64,000 nt of DNA from Flavobacteriales bacterium (GCA_013359255.1 JABWCF010000001.1:176982-240981), one strand, 5' to 3'; shown: positions 9,554-19,349, numbered from the stretch's first letter. Numbers and translations are program-made. Notes: generated by a model not told the origin, from the letters alone.

Positions 9554-11383
9554 ATGACCCTCCATTCATTTAGAGAAAAGGTAAATCTGGCTATTTACGA
9601 TAGCAAGGAAAAAGTAGATTGGATTAGAAAAGCAGTTATACTCTTTGTTTCTGTAGTTTCTATTATTACATTGGCTATTTATTACGGCTATCCGCAAACT
9701 GCCGAAACAAAAAAGCTTTTAATTAATATTATTCAAGCCGGATTTTTAGTATACGTCATTAATTATTGTGTTCAGTTTATTTACGATTTTGAACCTCTTA
9801 ATTTTATAAAACGTACCTGGTTCGAAGCGATAATTATGGCGTTACTTATTGCAGAGGGTATTAGCCATTCGTTAACTGGAAATCTTTTGCTTATTTCATT
9901 GTTTGAGCGAATAGGTGTAGTAAACATTTCTGGATACTATGCCTTGTTTGTGCAGTTTTATTTTTTGTTGGTAATACTTACCGAAGTTGTAGTGCGAAGC
10001 AATGTACTGCCCAAATTTCAACTTGACCCTTCGGCTGTTTTTATTTTTACATTTATATTTATTTCACTCTTAGGTGCCGTATTGCTTATGATGCCAGAAA
10101 TGACGACCATGCACGGCTCTATGAATTTTTTAGATGCTCTATTTACTTCAACCAGTGCCACCTGTGTAACGGGGTTAATTGTGGTTGATACAGCTACTTT
10201 TTTTACCGCAAAGGGGCAATTTATTATTATGATGCTTATTGTAGTAGGTGGAATAAATATTATTTCTTTCGGCTCTTTTATTGCACTAGCTTCAAAAGTG
10301 GGAGTAACATTAAAACATCATTCGGTAGTAGAAAATTTTGTAAATAAATCTTCTATGTTCAGTTCAAAATCAATGCTGGGCAGAGTATTGCTATGGGTAT
10401 TTATAATAGAACTGATGGCAACTGTTCTTATTTATCTTTCGTGGTCGGATGCCGTTCCGTTTAAAAATTTTGGCGACAAGGTTTTTTATTCCGTTTTTCA
10501 TGCTGTTTCGGCTTTTAACAATGCCGGCTTTTCTATTTTAACCGATGGCTTGTATAATACTGCAGTACGAGATAATTCTGCTTTACAAATAATAATTGCT
10601 TTAGTAATCTTCTTTGGTTCTTTGGGTATACTTACTTTAATTGATTTGTTTAGTTTCAGAAACATATTGGATAGAATTAGAAACCCTTGGAAACAATGGC
10701 AATTTGGCACTAAAATAGCTTTTTACTTTTCGGTAGCATTGGTAATTTCGGGTGCGGTTTTGTTTTATGTACTGGAAGCAAATAATTCACTTTACGATAA
10801 AACCATCTTTCAATCGGTAGTTCATTCTTTTTTTCAATCGGTAACTACCCGTACAGCCGGATTTAATACCATAGACTTGGTTTATGTAAGCACTCCTGCT
10901 TTATTTATTATGGTTTTTTTAATGTTTATTGGTGCTTCTTCGGGTTCAACAGGGGGAGGCATTAAAACCTCAACATTTGCTTTAATATTTGCAGCGGTTA
11001 TTTCGTCTATCCGCGATGATAAAAATGTATCATTGTTTAAGCGTACTATTTCAAACGAACTAATTTTAAGAGCATTTGCAGTGTTATTATTTTTTATTTC
11101 GGGTATATTGATATCTACTCTTCTTTTGTGTATTTCCGAAACCAATATTCTTCTTAATCCGAAGTACGGTTTTTTTGCCTTGTTTTTTGAGGTAGTTTCG
11201 TCTTATTCTACCGTAGGTCTTTCGATGGGTATAACCAGTGAATTAAGTGTAATGGGTAAAATAATTATTACCTTAAGCATGTTTGTGGGAAGGGTTGGAG
11301 CATTAACAATTGCCTTTGCTGTAGGTAAAAGAGTAATCAGCAATAAATATAAATATCCTCAGGGTTATACCATGGTGGGTTAA
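9554..11383 (+). CDS. TrkH family potassium uptake protein
   Basis: 609 aa polytopic protein; selectivity-loop-like TSTSATCVTGL, SAFNNAGFSIL, TTRTAGFNTIDL, GASSGSTGGGIKTST, SYSTVGLSMG. Confidence 0.92.
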   Translation: MTLHSFREKVNLAIYDSKEKVDWIRKAVILFVSVVSIITLAIYYGYPQTAETKKLLINIIQAGFLVYVINYCVQFIYDFEPLNFIKRTWFEAIIMALLIAEGISHSLTGNLLLISLFERIGVVNISGYYALFVQFYFLLVILTEVVVRSNVLPKFQLDPSAVFIFTFIFISLLGAVLLMMPEMTTMHGSMNFLDALFTSTSATCVTGLIVVDTATFFTAKGQFIIMMLIVVGGINIISFGSFIALASKVGVTLKHHSVVENFVNKSSMFSSKSMLGRVLLWVFIIELMATVLIYLSWSDAVPFKNFGDKVFYSVFHAVSAFNNAGFSILTDGLYNTAVRDNSALQIIIALVIFFGSLGILTLIDLFSFRNILDRIRNPWKQWQFGTKIAFYFSVALVISGAVLFYVLEANNSLYDKTIFQSVVHSFFQSVTTRTAGFNTIDLVYVSTPALFIMVFLMFIGASSGSTGGGIKTSTFALIFAAVISSIRDDKNVSLFKRTISNELILRAFAVLLFFISGILISTLLLCISETNILLNPKYGFFALFFEVVSSYSTVGLSMGITSELSVMGKIIITLSMFVGRVGALTIAFAVGKRVISNKYKYPQGYTMVG

Positions 11384-12510
11384 GCCGGGCATGTTTCCAT
11401 ACCATAATCTTTTATTATATTATACACACTATCTCTTTCAACCGGGTTTCTGCCTACTTGTTTTATTAATTCTATAATTTGTTCGGTTGTCATTACGGGA
11501 GTTTGCTCTTCAGCTCCTGCCATGGTGTATATTTTTGTAGAATCATCAACGGTGCCATCAATATCATCTACACCAAATGCAAGCGATAGTTGTGCTATAT
11601 TTCTGCCAATCATGGGCCAGTAGGCTTTTATGTGCGAAAAGTTGTCTAAAAAGATTCTTGAAATGGCGTAATTTCTCAAGTCTTCAATAACCGAACATTC
11701 GGGAACGTGAGCCATATCGTTTCCGGTGTTTCGAAATTTCAGCGGAATAAAAGCATTAAAACCTTTTGTTTGATCTTGCAAATTTCTTAGTCGTTCCATG
11801 TGTTCTACGCGGTGTTCGTAGCTTTCAATGTGTCCGTACAAAATAGTAGCATTGCTTGGCATATTCAAACGGTGAGCCGTTTCGTGTATCTGAAGCCATT
11901 CTTCGGAACTGCATTTGTCTTTGCAAATTTGAGAACGTATTTCTTCATTAAAAATTTCGGCCCCACCACCGGGTAAGGAGTTTTGCCCTGCTTTTTTTAA
12001 TAGTTGCAATCCTTCTTCGTAGCTAACACCCGCCTTTCGGCACATATACTCTAATTCCACAGCTGTAAATGCTTTAATGTGTATATCGGGCCGAATGGTT
12101 TTAATGTTTTTTATGAGAGTGGCAAAATAATGCAAGCCCATTTTGGGATGAACTCCGCCTACAATGTGCACTTCGGTTACATTTTTACCTTCGTAGCTTT
12201 TAATTTTATCGTAGATATCCTGTTCGCTCATTTCCCATGCATCGTATGTAGAACGTTCTCTGATAGCTCTTGAATAGGAACAAAATTTACAATCGAAAAC
12301 ACAAATATTGGTGGGTTCAATATGAAAGTTTTTATTAAAGTAGGTGTAGTTGCCGTGTTTTTGTTCGCGAATGTAGTTGGCCAAGGAACCTACAAATCCC
12401 AACTCTGCATGTTTAAATAGGTACACGCCTTCATCGAAACTGAGGCGTTGATTTTGGTACACCTTTTCTGCAATGTTGTTTAATGTGGTATCTTTTGTAA
12501 ATGTTGGCAT
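11380..12510 (-). CDS. mqnE: Aminofutalosine synthase MqnE (radical SAM)
   Basis: TNICVFDCKFCSYSR radical SAM motif, VHIVGGVHPKMGLHYF, SLPGGGAEIFNEEIR; likely start MPTFTKD at 12508-12510. Stop overlaps the convergent trkH stop by 3 nt. Confidence 0.92.
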   Translation of the reverse strand: MPTFTKDTTLNNIAEKVYQNQRLSFDEGVYLFKHAELGFVGSLANYIREQKHGNYTYFNKNFHIEPTNICVFDCKFCSYSRAIRERSTYDAWEMSEQDIYDKIKSYEGKNVTEVHIVGGVHPKMGLHYFATLIKNIKTIRPDIHIKAFTAVELEYMCRKAGVSYEEGLQLLKKAGQNSLPGGGAEIFNEEIRSQICKDKCSSEEWLQIHETAHRLNMPSNATILYGHIESYEHRVEHMERLRNLQDQTKGFNAFIPLKFRNTGNDMAHVPECSVIEDLRNYAISRIFLDNFSHIKAYWPMIGRNIAQLSLAFGVDDIDGTVDDSTKIYTMAGAEEQTPVMTTEQIIELIKQVGRNPVERDSVYNIIKDYGMETCPA

Positions 12511-12565
12511 AGTGCGGGTTTCTGTATAGTAGTAGAAACACAAAGTTAGCGTATTTGTTCTATAA

Positions 12566-12600
12566 AAAAAACCTGTAGCTTATAAACTACAGGGTTTTTA
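12566..12600 (-). terminator. Intrinsic terminator
   Basis: AAAACCTGTAG-CTTATAAA-CTACAGGGTTTT hairpin flanked by A/T runs, just downstream of the M43 protease stop. Confidence 0.75.
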
Positions 12601-12617
12601 CTATGAGGAGGTATTAA

Positions 12618-13874
12618 TTATTTTGAAATTACAATTTTTTGGGTGGCTTTTTGGCCTTTGGCAGAAACTTCTAAGAAATAGATGCCGCTGTTAACTTTTT
12701 CAGTGCTTATTTGGTGATTAACAAATAAAGCGTTTTTAATAGTATGTTGATAAACCACTTCGCCTAACACGTTGAAGAGGGTAAAAATGATTTCTGTATT
12801 TTCGGGAAGTTGAATTTGTAAATTTATGTTCTCTTTTGCCGGATTAGGCCAAATTTGAAGTTGATTAGAAAGTTTATAACGCTCAATTGAAGTGGATTGA
12901 CATCCATTAGAAGTTTTTAAACTAACCCTCGAAGTGTTAATGGTGGCCCACATACGGGTTTTTTGCCCGGAGGTAAACATGTTCATGCAACGGTCGTCAC
13001 TGTAGTCCATGTAGTTTTGGTAGTTATCGCCATTAGGTCCGTTAGTGCAGGATACCTGATTGCCGGAAGGGCAACCAAAAGTTTCATCGCCTTGGTTGGG
13101 AGTATCGTTAACATTATCTGAGCCATTGCACGCCCCACCGTCATCACCCCAAATGTGAAACAAATTAAACCAATGGCCTACTTCGTGGGTTGTAGTTCTC
13201 CCTTCGTTGTATGGGTAGGTAAGAGAAAAACTACCATCGGCTTTATCGCCAAAATATTTATATCCTATTACCACCCCATCGGTATTGGCTTGTCCGCCAG
13301 GAAATTGTGCGTATCCTAAAATGCCTCCGCTTAGGTTGCATACCCAAATATTTAGGTATTTGTTTCTGTCCCAGGCATTGCTTCCTCCGCTGGCATTAAA
13401 TTTTACACCGTTATCCATAGAAAAAGAAGTTTTTGTGGTTTCTTTTCGAACAATGCCGTTTGTCCAGTTTCCGTTAGGGTCGCGAGTGGCTAAGCAAAAT
13501 GAAATTTTTGAGTCGGTAGCAATCGATTTGAAGTGTGCAGGGGTTTTGGTGGTATCGGAATTGAGACGTTGAAAATCTTTGCTGAGTTTGTTTATTTGAG
13601 ATATAACTTGTGCATCAGGAATATTTTCGGCTCCTGTTCGCCACACAACATGAACCACTACCGGAATTATAATGTCGGCTGCTTCGGGTTGTTGGCTGTT
13701 GTTTTCTATCCATTCTTGTATAGATTCTTCTAAAGCTGCGTGGTTAGCTTTGTATTGGGGGTCGGCTTCAAACAACTGTTGCATATATTCCGTAGTATGG
13801 CAGCGTTGTGTTTGTTGGGCATTTACTACTTGAAGTATAAAAAATGATGCAAAAGCGAATATAACTTTTTTCAT
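12618..13874 (-). CDS. Secreted M43-family zinc metalloprotease with T9SS type A sorting domain
   Basis: Signal peptide; TTHEVGHWFNLFHIWGDD zinc motif; NYMDYSDDRCMNMFTSGQ; C-terminal LQIWPNPAKENINLQIQLPEN...GIYFLEVSAKGQKATQKIVISK. Confidence 0.92.
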   Translation of the reverse strand: MKKVIFAFASFFILQVVNAQQTQRCHTTEYMQQLFEADPQYKANHAALEESIQEWIENNSQQPEAADIIIPVVVHVVWRTGAENIPDAQVISQINKLSKDFQRLNSDTTKTPAHFKSIATDSKISFCLATRDPNGNWTNGIVRKETTKTSFSMDNGVKFNASGGSNAWDRNKYLNIWVCNLSGGILGYAQFPGGQANTDGVVIGYKYFGDKADGSFSLTYPYNEGRTTTHEVGHWFNLFHIWGDDGGACNGSDNVNDTPNQGDETFGCPSGNQVSCTNGPNGDNYQNYMDYSDDRCMNMFTSGQKTRMWATINTSRVSLKTSNGCQSTSIERYKLSNQLQIWPNPAKENINLQIQLPENTEIIFTLFNVLGEVVYQHTIKNALFVNHQISTEKVNSGIYFLEVSAKGQKATQKIVISK

Positions 13875-13980
13875 AAGAATGAATTTTAACGAACGATAAA
13901 GTTACTTTTTATTAGAATAAATTACAATTTTAAATTTTGCAGAATTTGATAGCATATATGTAAGTTGTTGAATTGCAGTT

Positions 13981-14160
13981 GTCTATTGCGGTTTGGTTGT
14001 TTTTTTGAAAGTAAAAGCAACCCTGCTAAGCACAAGGGCGTCTTATTGTGCAGGAGACCCAATATTAGTTAATCAGATAGGTAATTTTTAACTTTTCCTT
14101 CTCCTACTTTTGGATTTATGCAAAGCCGCCCTCTATTCTGCCTGAGGGCGGCTTTTTTTT
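13981..14160 (+). ncRNA. Candidate structured small RNA (unassigned) ending in an intrinsic terminator
   Basis: GCACAA(14030-14035)/TTGTGC(14046-14051) stem whose loop GGGCGTCT can pair with AGACCC (14055-14060), i.e. H-type pseudoknot potential; followed by a strong terminator on + with no + CDS. Boundaries are approximate. Confidence 0.35.
14122..14160 (+). terminator. Intrinsic terminator
   Basis: AAAGCCGCCCTC-TATTCTGCCT-GAGGGCGGCTTTTTTTT; the T-tract lies on + although the adjacent CDS (14159-16906) is on -. Confidence 0.8.
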
Positions 14161-16906
14161 AGCACATAATACAATAATTTGATTCGGGATTATGGGTAAA
14201 GGTTGTATTTATATCGGTTAATTCAAGAATAAGTTGAGCTAGATAGAACTCAAACTCGTTAAAATTCTCTGCAGTAATGGGCGTACTGTTGTTTAGCATC
14301 ATTAAATTAGAAGGGTTACGTAGGCTTATTATAGCTGCTGTTGCGTTCGAATGTGAATGTTGTTTGTAGTAAAGCCAATTATAGAAAAAGAGCTGAAGTG
14401 CTTTTGATTTTTCTTTCTCTGTAAATAATTCTTTAATGCTTTCGAAAGTTAAATTTTTGTTCTCTACTTTTCCCGATTTGTAATCTATAATGTATGTGGT
14501 GGTTTTATCAGATTCAATTTTATCTATGGTGCCTTTAAACAAGATGGGAAAAGGGAGTGTATTCAGTTGGGTATTAAAAGTTAGTTTTTGTTCTAGGCTA
14601 ATAATGGCCATTTTCTTTTTATTGACTGAAAAATCGTTTTGGGTAATTCCTATCAATTTTTGAAGATATTTTCTACAGATTTCGAGAGCCAGAAAATTTT
14701 TTCCGGAAAGGAAATATTCTTTTGAATAGTTTTCTTCTATGGTTTCCTGCAAGTTTTTTTCTATTTTTTTTTGCATTTGAGTTAGGTCTTCACTGCTTAT
14801 TTCTTTTCCAATATAGGGCAAGTAGAGCTTTTCCAGTGTTTTGTGTAGTATGGTTCCAATGGTATGGTCTTCAATGTTTTCTTCTACAGTATTTTCTTCG
14901 CTAAGACCTAAGATGTATTTGTTGTAAAAATCTTGTTTACAATTTATGTATGTGTTGAGGTGGGTAGCCGATATGCCCGATGTGAAAATTTCTTTAATTC
15001 GGTTAAGTGCAAATTCGTTGTTTTGTATGGGCTGGTTGTTGTAGAGGCCTGTAGAAAAGGGAATATTTACAATGAGCTTTTTTATGTTAACAGAATTGTT
15101 TTTTGCCGGAAGTTCTTCTTCAATTTGTGTAATAAAGCGGCTTTTTTCTGCACCGGCAAAAGATAAATGATCGGAATTGTATATAAGATGAATGTTTTTT
15201 GTTCTTTGCAGTAGACGGTAAAAATGATATGAAAAAATAGCATCTTTTTCTTTGTAAACAGGCAAACCGAAATTTCTTTTTATAGCAAACGGAATAATGC
15301 TGTTTATTTGTTTTGAAGCAGGTAAATTTCCTTCGTTTAAAGAGAGCACAATTACGTTTTGAAAGTCGAGTGTTCGGGTTTCAAGGACTCCCATTATTTG
15401 AACACCCTCCAGGGGTTCTCCAAAAAATGGAAGTGTTTCAGTTTGTAAAAACCGGGTAAAGAATTGTTGGAAAACATTTAGTGTTTCAATAAAATGATAG
15501 GATTGTATTAGTGCAGATAGTTTATGAAATAGGTTTAAAAAATAAAAGAGATGTTCGTTTTCTATGGCATTTTCGGAAAAATGTTTTTTTATATTTTCAA
15601 TAAGGAGAACACTTTCTCTTATGAAATCGATGGGTGTTTCTGTCGGTTCTAAAAAGTGGGGTTGTGGGGTGTGCGGATTGGCTTTGCTCCAGTCGGAAGA
15701 GTTGAAAAATACTTTGTTGTTTTTCAAAATGTACTTTTCAGTTTCTATTTTTTCATTTGGGTAGAGTTTTGCAAAATAAGGGTGTTTAAGTAAGGCCAGC
15801 AAATCTTTGTAGTAAAAGCCTCTGTTTTTTTGATGAGCCGAAAATTTTTGTTTATTTAGGTGTAAGCGAATAAGGGCTTGGAAAAACGAGGCCGTGCCTG
15901 TGTTTTTAAGTGGATAGCCCATAGTAATATTTACCTTATTAATATTTTCTGGTAAGCTATCGAGCAGCGGAATAAGCAGCGATTCATTGGCTAATACCAA
16001 AGCGGTATCATTGTATTCGTTGGGTTTAATGGTATCGATTAATGAAGCGGCCAATTTAGTTTGCGAAATGTTTCCGGTAATTCCGTAAATAGTAATTACT
16101 TTTTTATCGGTTTCTAAGTTACCGTAAAAAACGGTGCTTCTATTGGGGTTATATTTTAAAATATGTTTCCGCAAAAAGGCTCCGGCTTCGTGGTGTACAT
16201 CATTAAGATAGTAGAGGTCGGCATCCCAAAAAACATGAGCTTTTTCTGTTTTTAGTAAGGTGTTTAGAACCTTTTCTTCGGAGGTGGTAAGGGCATTAAA
16301 TCCGGCAAAATAAATTTTTTCGTAAGCATTTAGTTTTTGATTTCTCCATTCTTCGTTTTCAATATTTTCAGCTACCATACGAAAGGCCATGCCGGTGTAT
16401 GCTTTTTTTTGTTTAGATAATTCTTCTTTGAATCGGGTGTAATAAAAAGGTAGTTTTTCCCAAAATTTAAGATATTGTTTTTGAAAGGGTGTTAGTTCTT
16501 CTTGTTCCGGACTCCATACTTCCAAGGCTCTGTCGGCATTAAGCGAGGTAAAAAAATGATCGGAATCAATAAGGTATTGGTCTAATTCGTTGAAATCGTT
16601 GAGCAGTGTAGTGGCCCATGAAGCAAACAAATCAATGGTTTCGGCATTATTTTTTTCTATATCGAGGTGTACCCTATAGAAAATAAATAGTTGTTCGAAT
16701 GTGTCGGCAATGTGTAATTCCGATAATTGAACAAAAAAATCTTCGATGCCCAAAATAGTGGGAGAGAATACCGGTTTTTTGTATAAATCGGAGAGATGTT
16801 TTCTTAAAAAAACTCCGGCTCTTTTGTTGGGCGAAACAATGCAAACACCTTTAGGGTTGGGGTGATTGGCGTATATATGCTGAGCTAATTGTTCAAGGAA
16901 TTTCAT
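14159..16906 (-). CDS. PD-(D/E)XK nuclease family protein (AddB-like helicase/nuclease)
   Basis: 915 aa; C-terminal GTILHKTLEKLYLPYIG...LPFPILFKGTIDKIESDKTTTYIIDYKSGKVE PD-(D/E)XK motif; degenerate helicase region (VIVLSLNEGNLPA, IHLIYNSD). Confidence 0.87.
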   Translation of the reverse strand: MKFLEQLAQHIYANHPNPKGVCIVSPNKRAGVFLRKHLSDLYKKPVFSPTILGIEDFFVQLSELHIADTFEQLFIFYRVHLDIEKNNAETIDLFASWATTLLNDFNELDQYLIDSDHFFTSLNADRALEVWSPEQEELTPFQKQYLKFWEKLPFYYTRFKEELSKQKKAYTGMAFRMVAENIENEEWRNQKLNAYEKIYFAGFNALTTSEEKVLNTLLKTEKAHVFWDADLYYLNDVHHEAGAFLRKHILKYNPNRSTVFYGNLETDKKVITIYGITGNISQTKLAASLIDTIKPNEYNDTALVLANESLLIPLLDSLPENINKVNITMGYPLKNTGTASFFQALIRLHLNKQKFSAHQKNRGFYYKDLLALLKHPYFAKLYPNEKIETEKYILKNNKVFFNSSDWSKANPHTPQPHFLEPTETPIDFIRESVLLIENIKKHFSENAIENEHLFYFLNLFHKLSALIQSYHFIETLNVFQQFFTRFLQTETLPFFGEPLEGVQIMGVLETRTLDFQNVIVLSLNEGNLPASKQINSIIPFAIKRNFGLPVYKEKDAIFSYHFYRLLQRTKNIHLIYNSDHLSFAGAEKSRFITQIEEELPAKNNSVNIKKLIVNIPFSTGLYNNQPIQNNEFALNRIKEIFTSGISATHLNTYINCKQDFYNKYILGLSEENTVEENIEDHTIGTILHKTLEKLYLPYIGKEISSEDLTQMQKKIEKNLQETIEENYSKEYFLSGKNFLALEICRKYLQKLIGITQNDFSVNKKKMAIISLEQKLTFNTQLNTLPFPILFKGTIDKIESDKTTTYIIDYKSGKVENKNLTFESIKELFTEKEKSKALQLFFYNWLYYKQHSHSNATAAIISLRNPSNLMMLNNSTPITAENFNEFEFYLAQLILELTDINTTFTHNPESNYCIMC

Positions 16907-17613
16907 TCTTCGAGCAATAATTTAAATCCTACGCCATGTATATTTATTATTTTAATTCGAGAATCTTCGGAAAGATATTTTCTAAGTTTTGTAATAAAAA
17001 CATCCATGCTTCTTCCGCTAAAATAATCATCATTTCCCCAAATACTGTTTAAAATAATTTCTCTTGCAAGCACTTGGTTTTTATGTATGCACAAAAGTTT
17101 TAACAAATCGGCTTCCTTTTTAGTAAGTAACTTTTTTTTGTTGTTGATAGTTAGTATTTGATTACGAAAATCGAAATCGTATTTACCTATGGTAAAAAGG
17201 TCTTTATCGCCTTTTGTATTTACGTTGGTTTTGTTCCGGGTTCGTTTTAAAATAGCCTCAATTCTTAAAACCAGTTCATCAAAATTAAATGGTTTCGTAA
17301 TGTAATCGTCTCCTCCAATTTTAAACCCTTTTATTTTATCTTCATTCATGCTTTTGGCTGTAAGAAAAATTATAGGCACTTCGGCATTTTGTTTACGAAT
17401 ATCTTCGGCCAAGCTAAAACCATCTTTTTTAGGCATCATTACATCGAGTAAACAAAGATCAAACGCTTCGTTTAAGAATGTTTGTAAGCCCATTTGCCCG
17501 TCTATACAAAGTTTTACATCGTATCCGGCTTTTTTCAGGTTGTCTTGTACTACAAAGCCTAGGTTGGTATCGTCTTCAACCAGTAAAATTTTTATTTTAA
17601 CAGTTTTATTCAT
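16903..17613 (-). CDS. OmpR-family response regulator
   Basis: ILLVEDDTNLGFVVQDNL, LCLLDVMMPKKDGF, IFLTAKS receiver; winged-helix LTKKEADLLKLL...GRSMDVFITKLRKYL. Confidence 0.94.
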   Translation of the reverse strand: MNKTVKIKILLVEDDTNLGFVVQDNLKKAGYDVKLCIDGQMGLQTFLNEAFDLCLLDVMMPKKDGFSLAEDIRKQNAEVPIIFLTAKSMNEDKIKGFKIGGDDYITKPFNFDELVLRIEAILKRTRNKTNVNTKGDKDLFTIGKYDFDFRNQILTINNKKKLLTKKEADLLKLLCIHKNQVLAREIILNSIWGNDDYFSGRSMDVFITKLRKYLSEDSRIKIINIHGVGFKLLLEE

Positions 17614-18892
17614 TGATGTTGGGTAGTGTGATGGTAAATGTACTTCCTTTTCCTTCTTTACTTTTTAGTTTTATATTTCCGTTGTGTAGTTCTATCATTG
17701 TTTTAACGTAGTTTAGCCCTAGTCCGAAACCTTTTACATTGTGAATGTCGCCCGAAGGAACTCTATAAAATTTTTCAAAAATATTTTTCTGATGAAGCAA
17801 TGGTATTCCTATTCCTTTATCGCTGATGTGAATTAGCAAATCGGAATTCTTATTTTCTGTGGTTATGGCAATATTTGGCTGATTTATGCTGTATTTAAAA
17901 GCATTGTCGAGTAAATTAAAAATGATGTTGGTTAAGTGCACTTTGTCTCCAAAAACAAAATCATTTTTTGCATTCAAGTTTAAGGAAATTATGCCATCGG
18001 CTTTTTTAATAAGCGGTTCCATACTGTTTACACTACGTTGTATGAGTTGGTGTATGTTTAATTTTTCGTTCTGTAATTGTATTTCTTCCTTTTCGAGCAT
18101 AGCCATTTGCAATACTCGATCAACCTGTTTTTTTAATCTTTCGTTTTCTTCTTTAATAATTTGAGCATACATTTTCAGTCGCTCCGGATGATCATGTAAA
18201 TTTTCCGAAATAAGTACATCGCTAGACAGGGATATGGTAGAAATAGGGGTTTTTAGTTCGTGGGTCATATTATTTATAAAATCGTTTTTTATTTCAGAAA
18301 GCCGTTTTTGTTTTAAAATAACAGCTATGGTATAACTGAAAAACGAAATGATAAGCAGAATTAAGGCAGAAGAGAATACCCAAATTCCCATACCACTTAC
18401 AATATAACTTGTTTTCTTAGGAAAGTAAACGCCAAAATAATGACCGTCATTATTCCATTCCATGGTATCGGAAGTGGCTGCCAAGGAATTTTTTTCTTCT
18501 GAACCTAGCGGTATGTAGTTGCCAAAAACAATAGAATCGGTAAAACAATCGTAAATTACATACTCATAGTCTGTTTTTAGATTTCGTTTCTCAAATTCCT
18601 GATTCAATAATGTTTCTAACAGGTAAGGGTGTAATGTATCGTTAATCTGAGCAATAAAATAGTTCGATGAAATTTGTTTTACAGGATTTGAAATAGAATA
18701 AGTATCGTGGTTTATAGAAAGAATATTTTTTACCACATCGTTAAGTGCCAGTTGAACTTGATCGTTAAATTGTTTTTCTTGCAGGTTAAAAGCCTTTGTA
18801 ACCCAGTAGATTTGGGTTGCAATAACCCCTCCGAGCGAAATGGTGGCCAACACAATGATATTACGGATTATTTTTCTTTTCACACGAAACAA
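17606..18892 (-). CDS. Sensor histidine kinase
   Basis: Two TM segments; FINNMTHELKTPISTISLSSD H-box; NIIFNLLDNAFKYS N-box; GIGIPLLHQKNIFEKFYR; GFGLGLNYVKTMIELHNG. Confidence 0.94.
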   Translation of the reverse strand: MFRVKRKIIRNIIVLATISLGGVIATQIYWVTKAFNLQEKQFNDQVQLALNDVVKNILSINHDTYSISNPVKQISSNYFIAQINDTLHPYLLETLLNQEFEKRNLKTDYEYVIYDCFTDSIVFGNYIPLGSEEKNSLAATSDTMEWNNDGHYFGVYFPKKTSYIVSGMGIWVFSSALILLIISFFSYTIAVILKQKRLSEIKNDFINNMTHELKTPISTISLSSDVLISENLHDHPERLKMYAQIIKEENERLKKQVDRVLQMAMLEKEEIQLQNEKLNIHQLIQRSVNSMEPLIKKADGIISLNLNAKNDFVFGDKVHLTNIIFNLLDNAFKYSINQPNIAITTENKNSDLLIHISDKGIGIPLLHQKNIFEKFYRVPSGDIHNVKGFGLGLNYVKTMIELHNGNIKLKSKEGKGSTFTITLPNINE

Positions 18893-18959
18893 GTAATTTG
18901 AAATGGTGAAGTTCGGTTTTTCGTTTTAAAATGAAAAGATGAAGTGATGAATTTATACG

Positions 18960-18999
18960 AAACGTAGCAGGAGTGGCTTTAACCACTCCTGCTACGTTT
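18960..18999. terminator. Perfect 17-bp inverted repeat, likely (bidirectional) terminator
   Basis: AAACGTAGCAGGAGTGG-CTTTAA-CCACTCCTGCTACGTTT, just 3' of the T9SS remnant on the minus strand. Confidence 0.65.
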
Positions 19000-19015
19000 G
19001 TTAGAAAAAAGAAAT

Positions 19016-19186
19016 TTATTTCCCCACTACCATTTTTTTAGTGTCAATCATTTTACCATCTACCACAATGCTGTACTGGTAAATGCTTTGACTAAGGTTG
19101 GCGGCATATACTTTTAATTGACCTTTTCCGCTTTGTTTAATATCAACGGTCTTAATAATACGACCCTGCATATCGGTGAAGCCATC
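19016..19186 (-). pseudogene. 3' remnant of a T9SS C-terminal-domain / tail-fibre-like secreted protein
   Basis: Minus frame reads DGFTDMQGRIIKTVDIKQSGKGQLKVYAANLSQSIYQYSIVVDGKMIDTKKMVVGK*, bounded upstream by an in-frame TGA (19187-19189) and repeat DNA; no signal peptide or body. Confidence 0.72.
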
Positions 19187-19198
19187 TCATCATCTGTT

Positions 19199-19284
19199 CG
19201 TTATTGCGAATGTAGTGAAGCAAACTTTTTAATGCGGAGTAAAAAGCAGGGGATTGCTTCGGTCGTTTCTCCCTCGCAATTACG
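19199..19284. repeat. Interspersed imperfect inverted repeat (CG(T/A)ATTGCGA...GAAGCAA type)
   Basis: Left arm CGTTATTGCGAATGTAGTGAAGCAA (19199-19223) and right arm TTGCTTCGGTCGTTTCTCCCTCGCAATTACG (19253-19284) are inverted relative to each other. Confidence 0.55.
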
Positions 19285-19349
19285 GGGAAGGGTATTACTT
19301 CAAGTGTTTTGAGATGCCAAAAACAGATTGAGAAGAGAAAAAGGTTTAT

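Noticed and set aside
11380-11383. Convergent overlapping stop codons of trkH and mqnE
   Set aside because: Compact but ordinary convergent overlap; no further signal.
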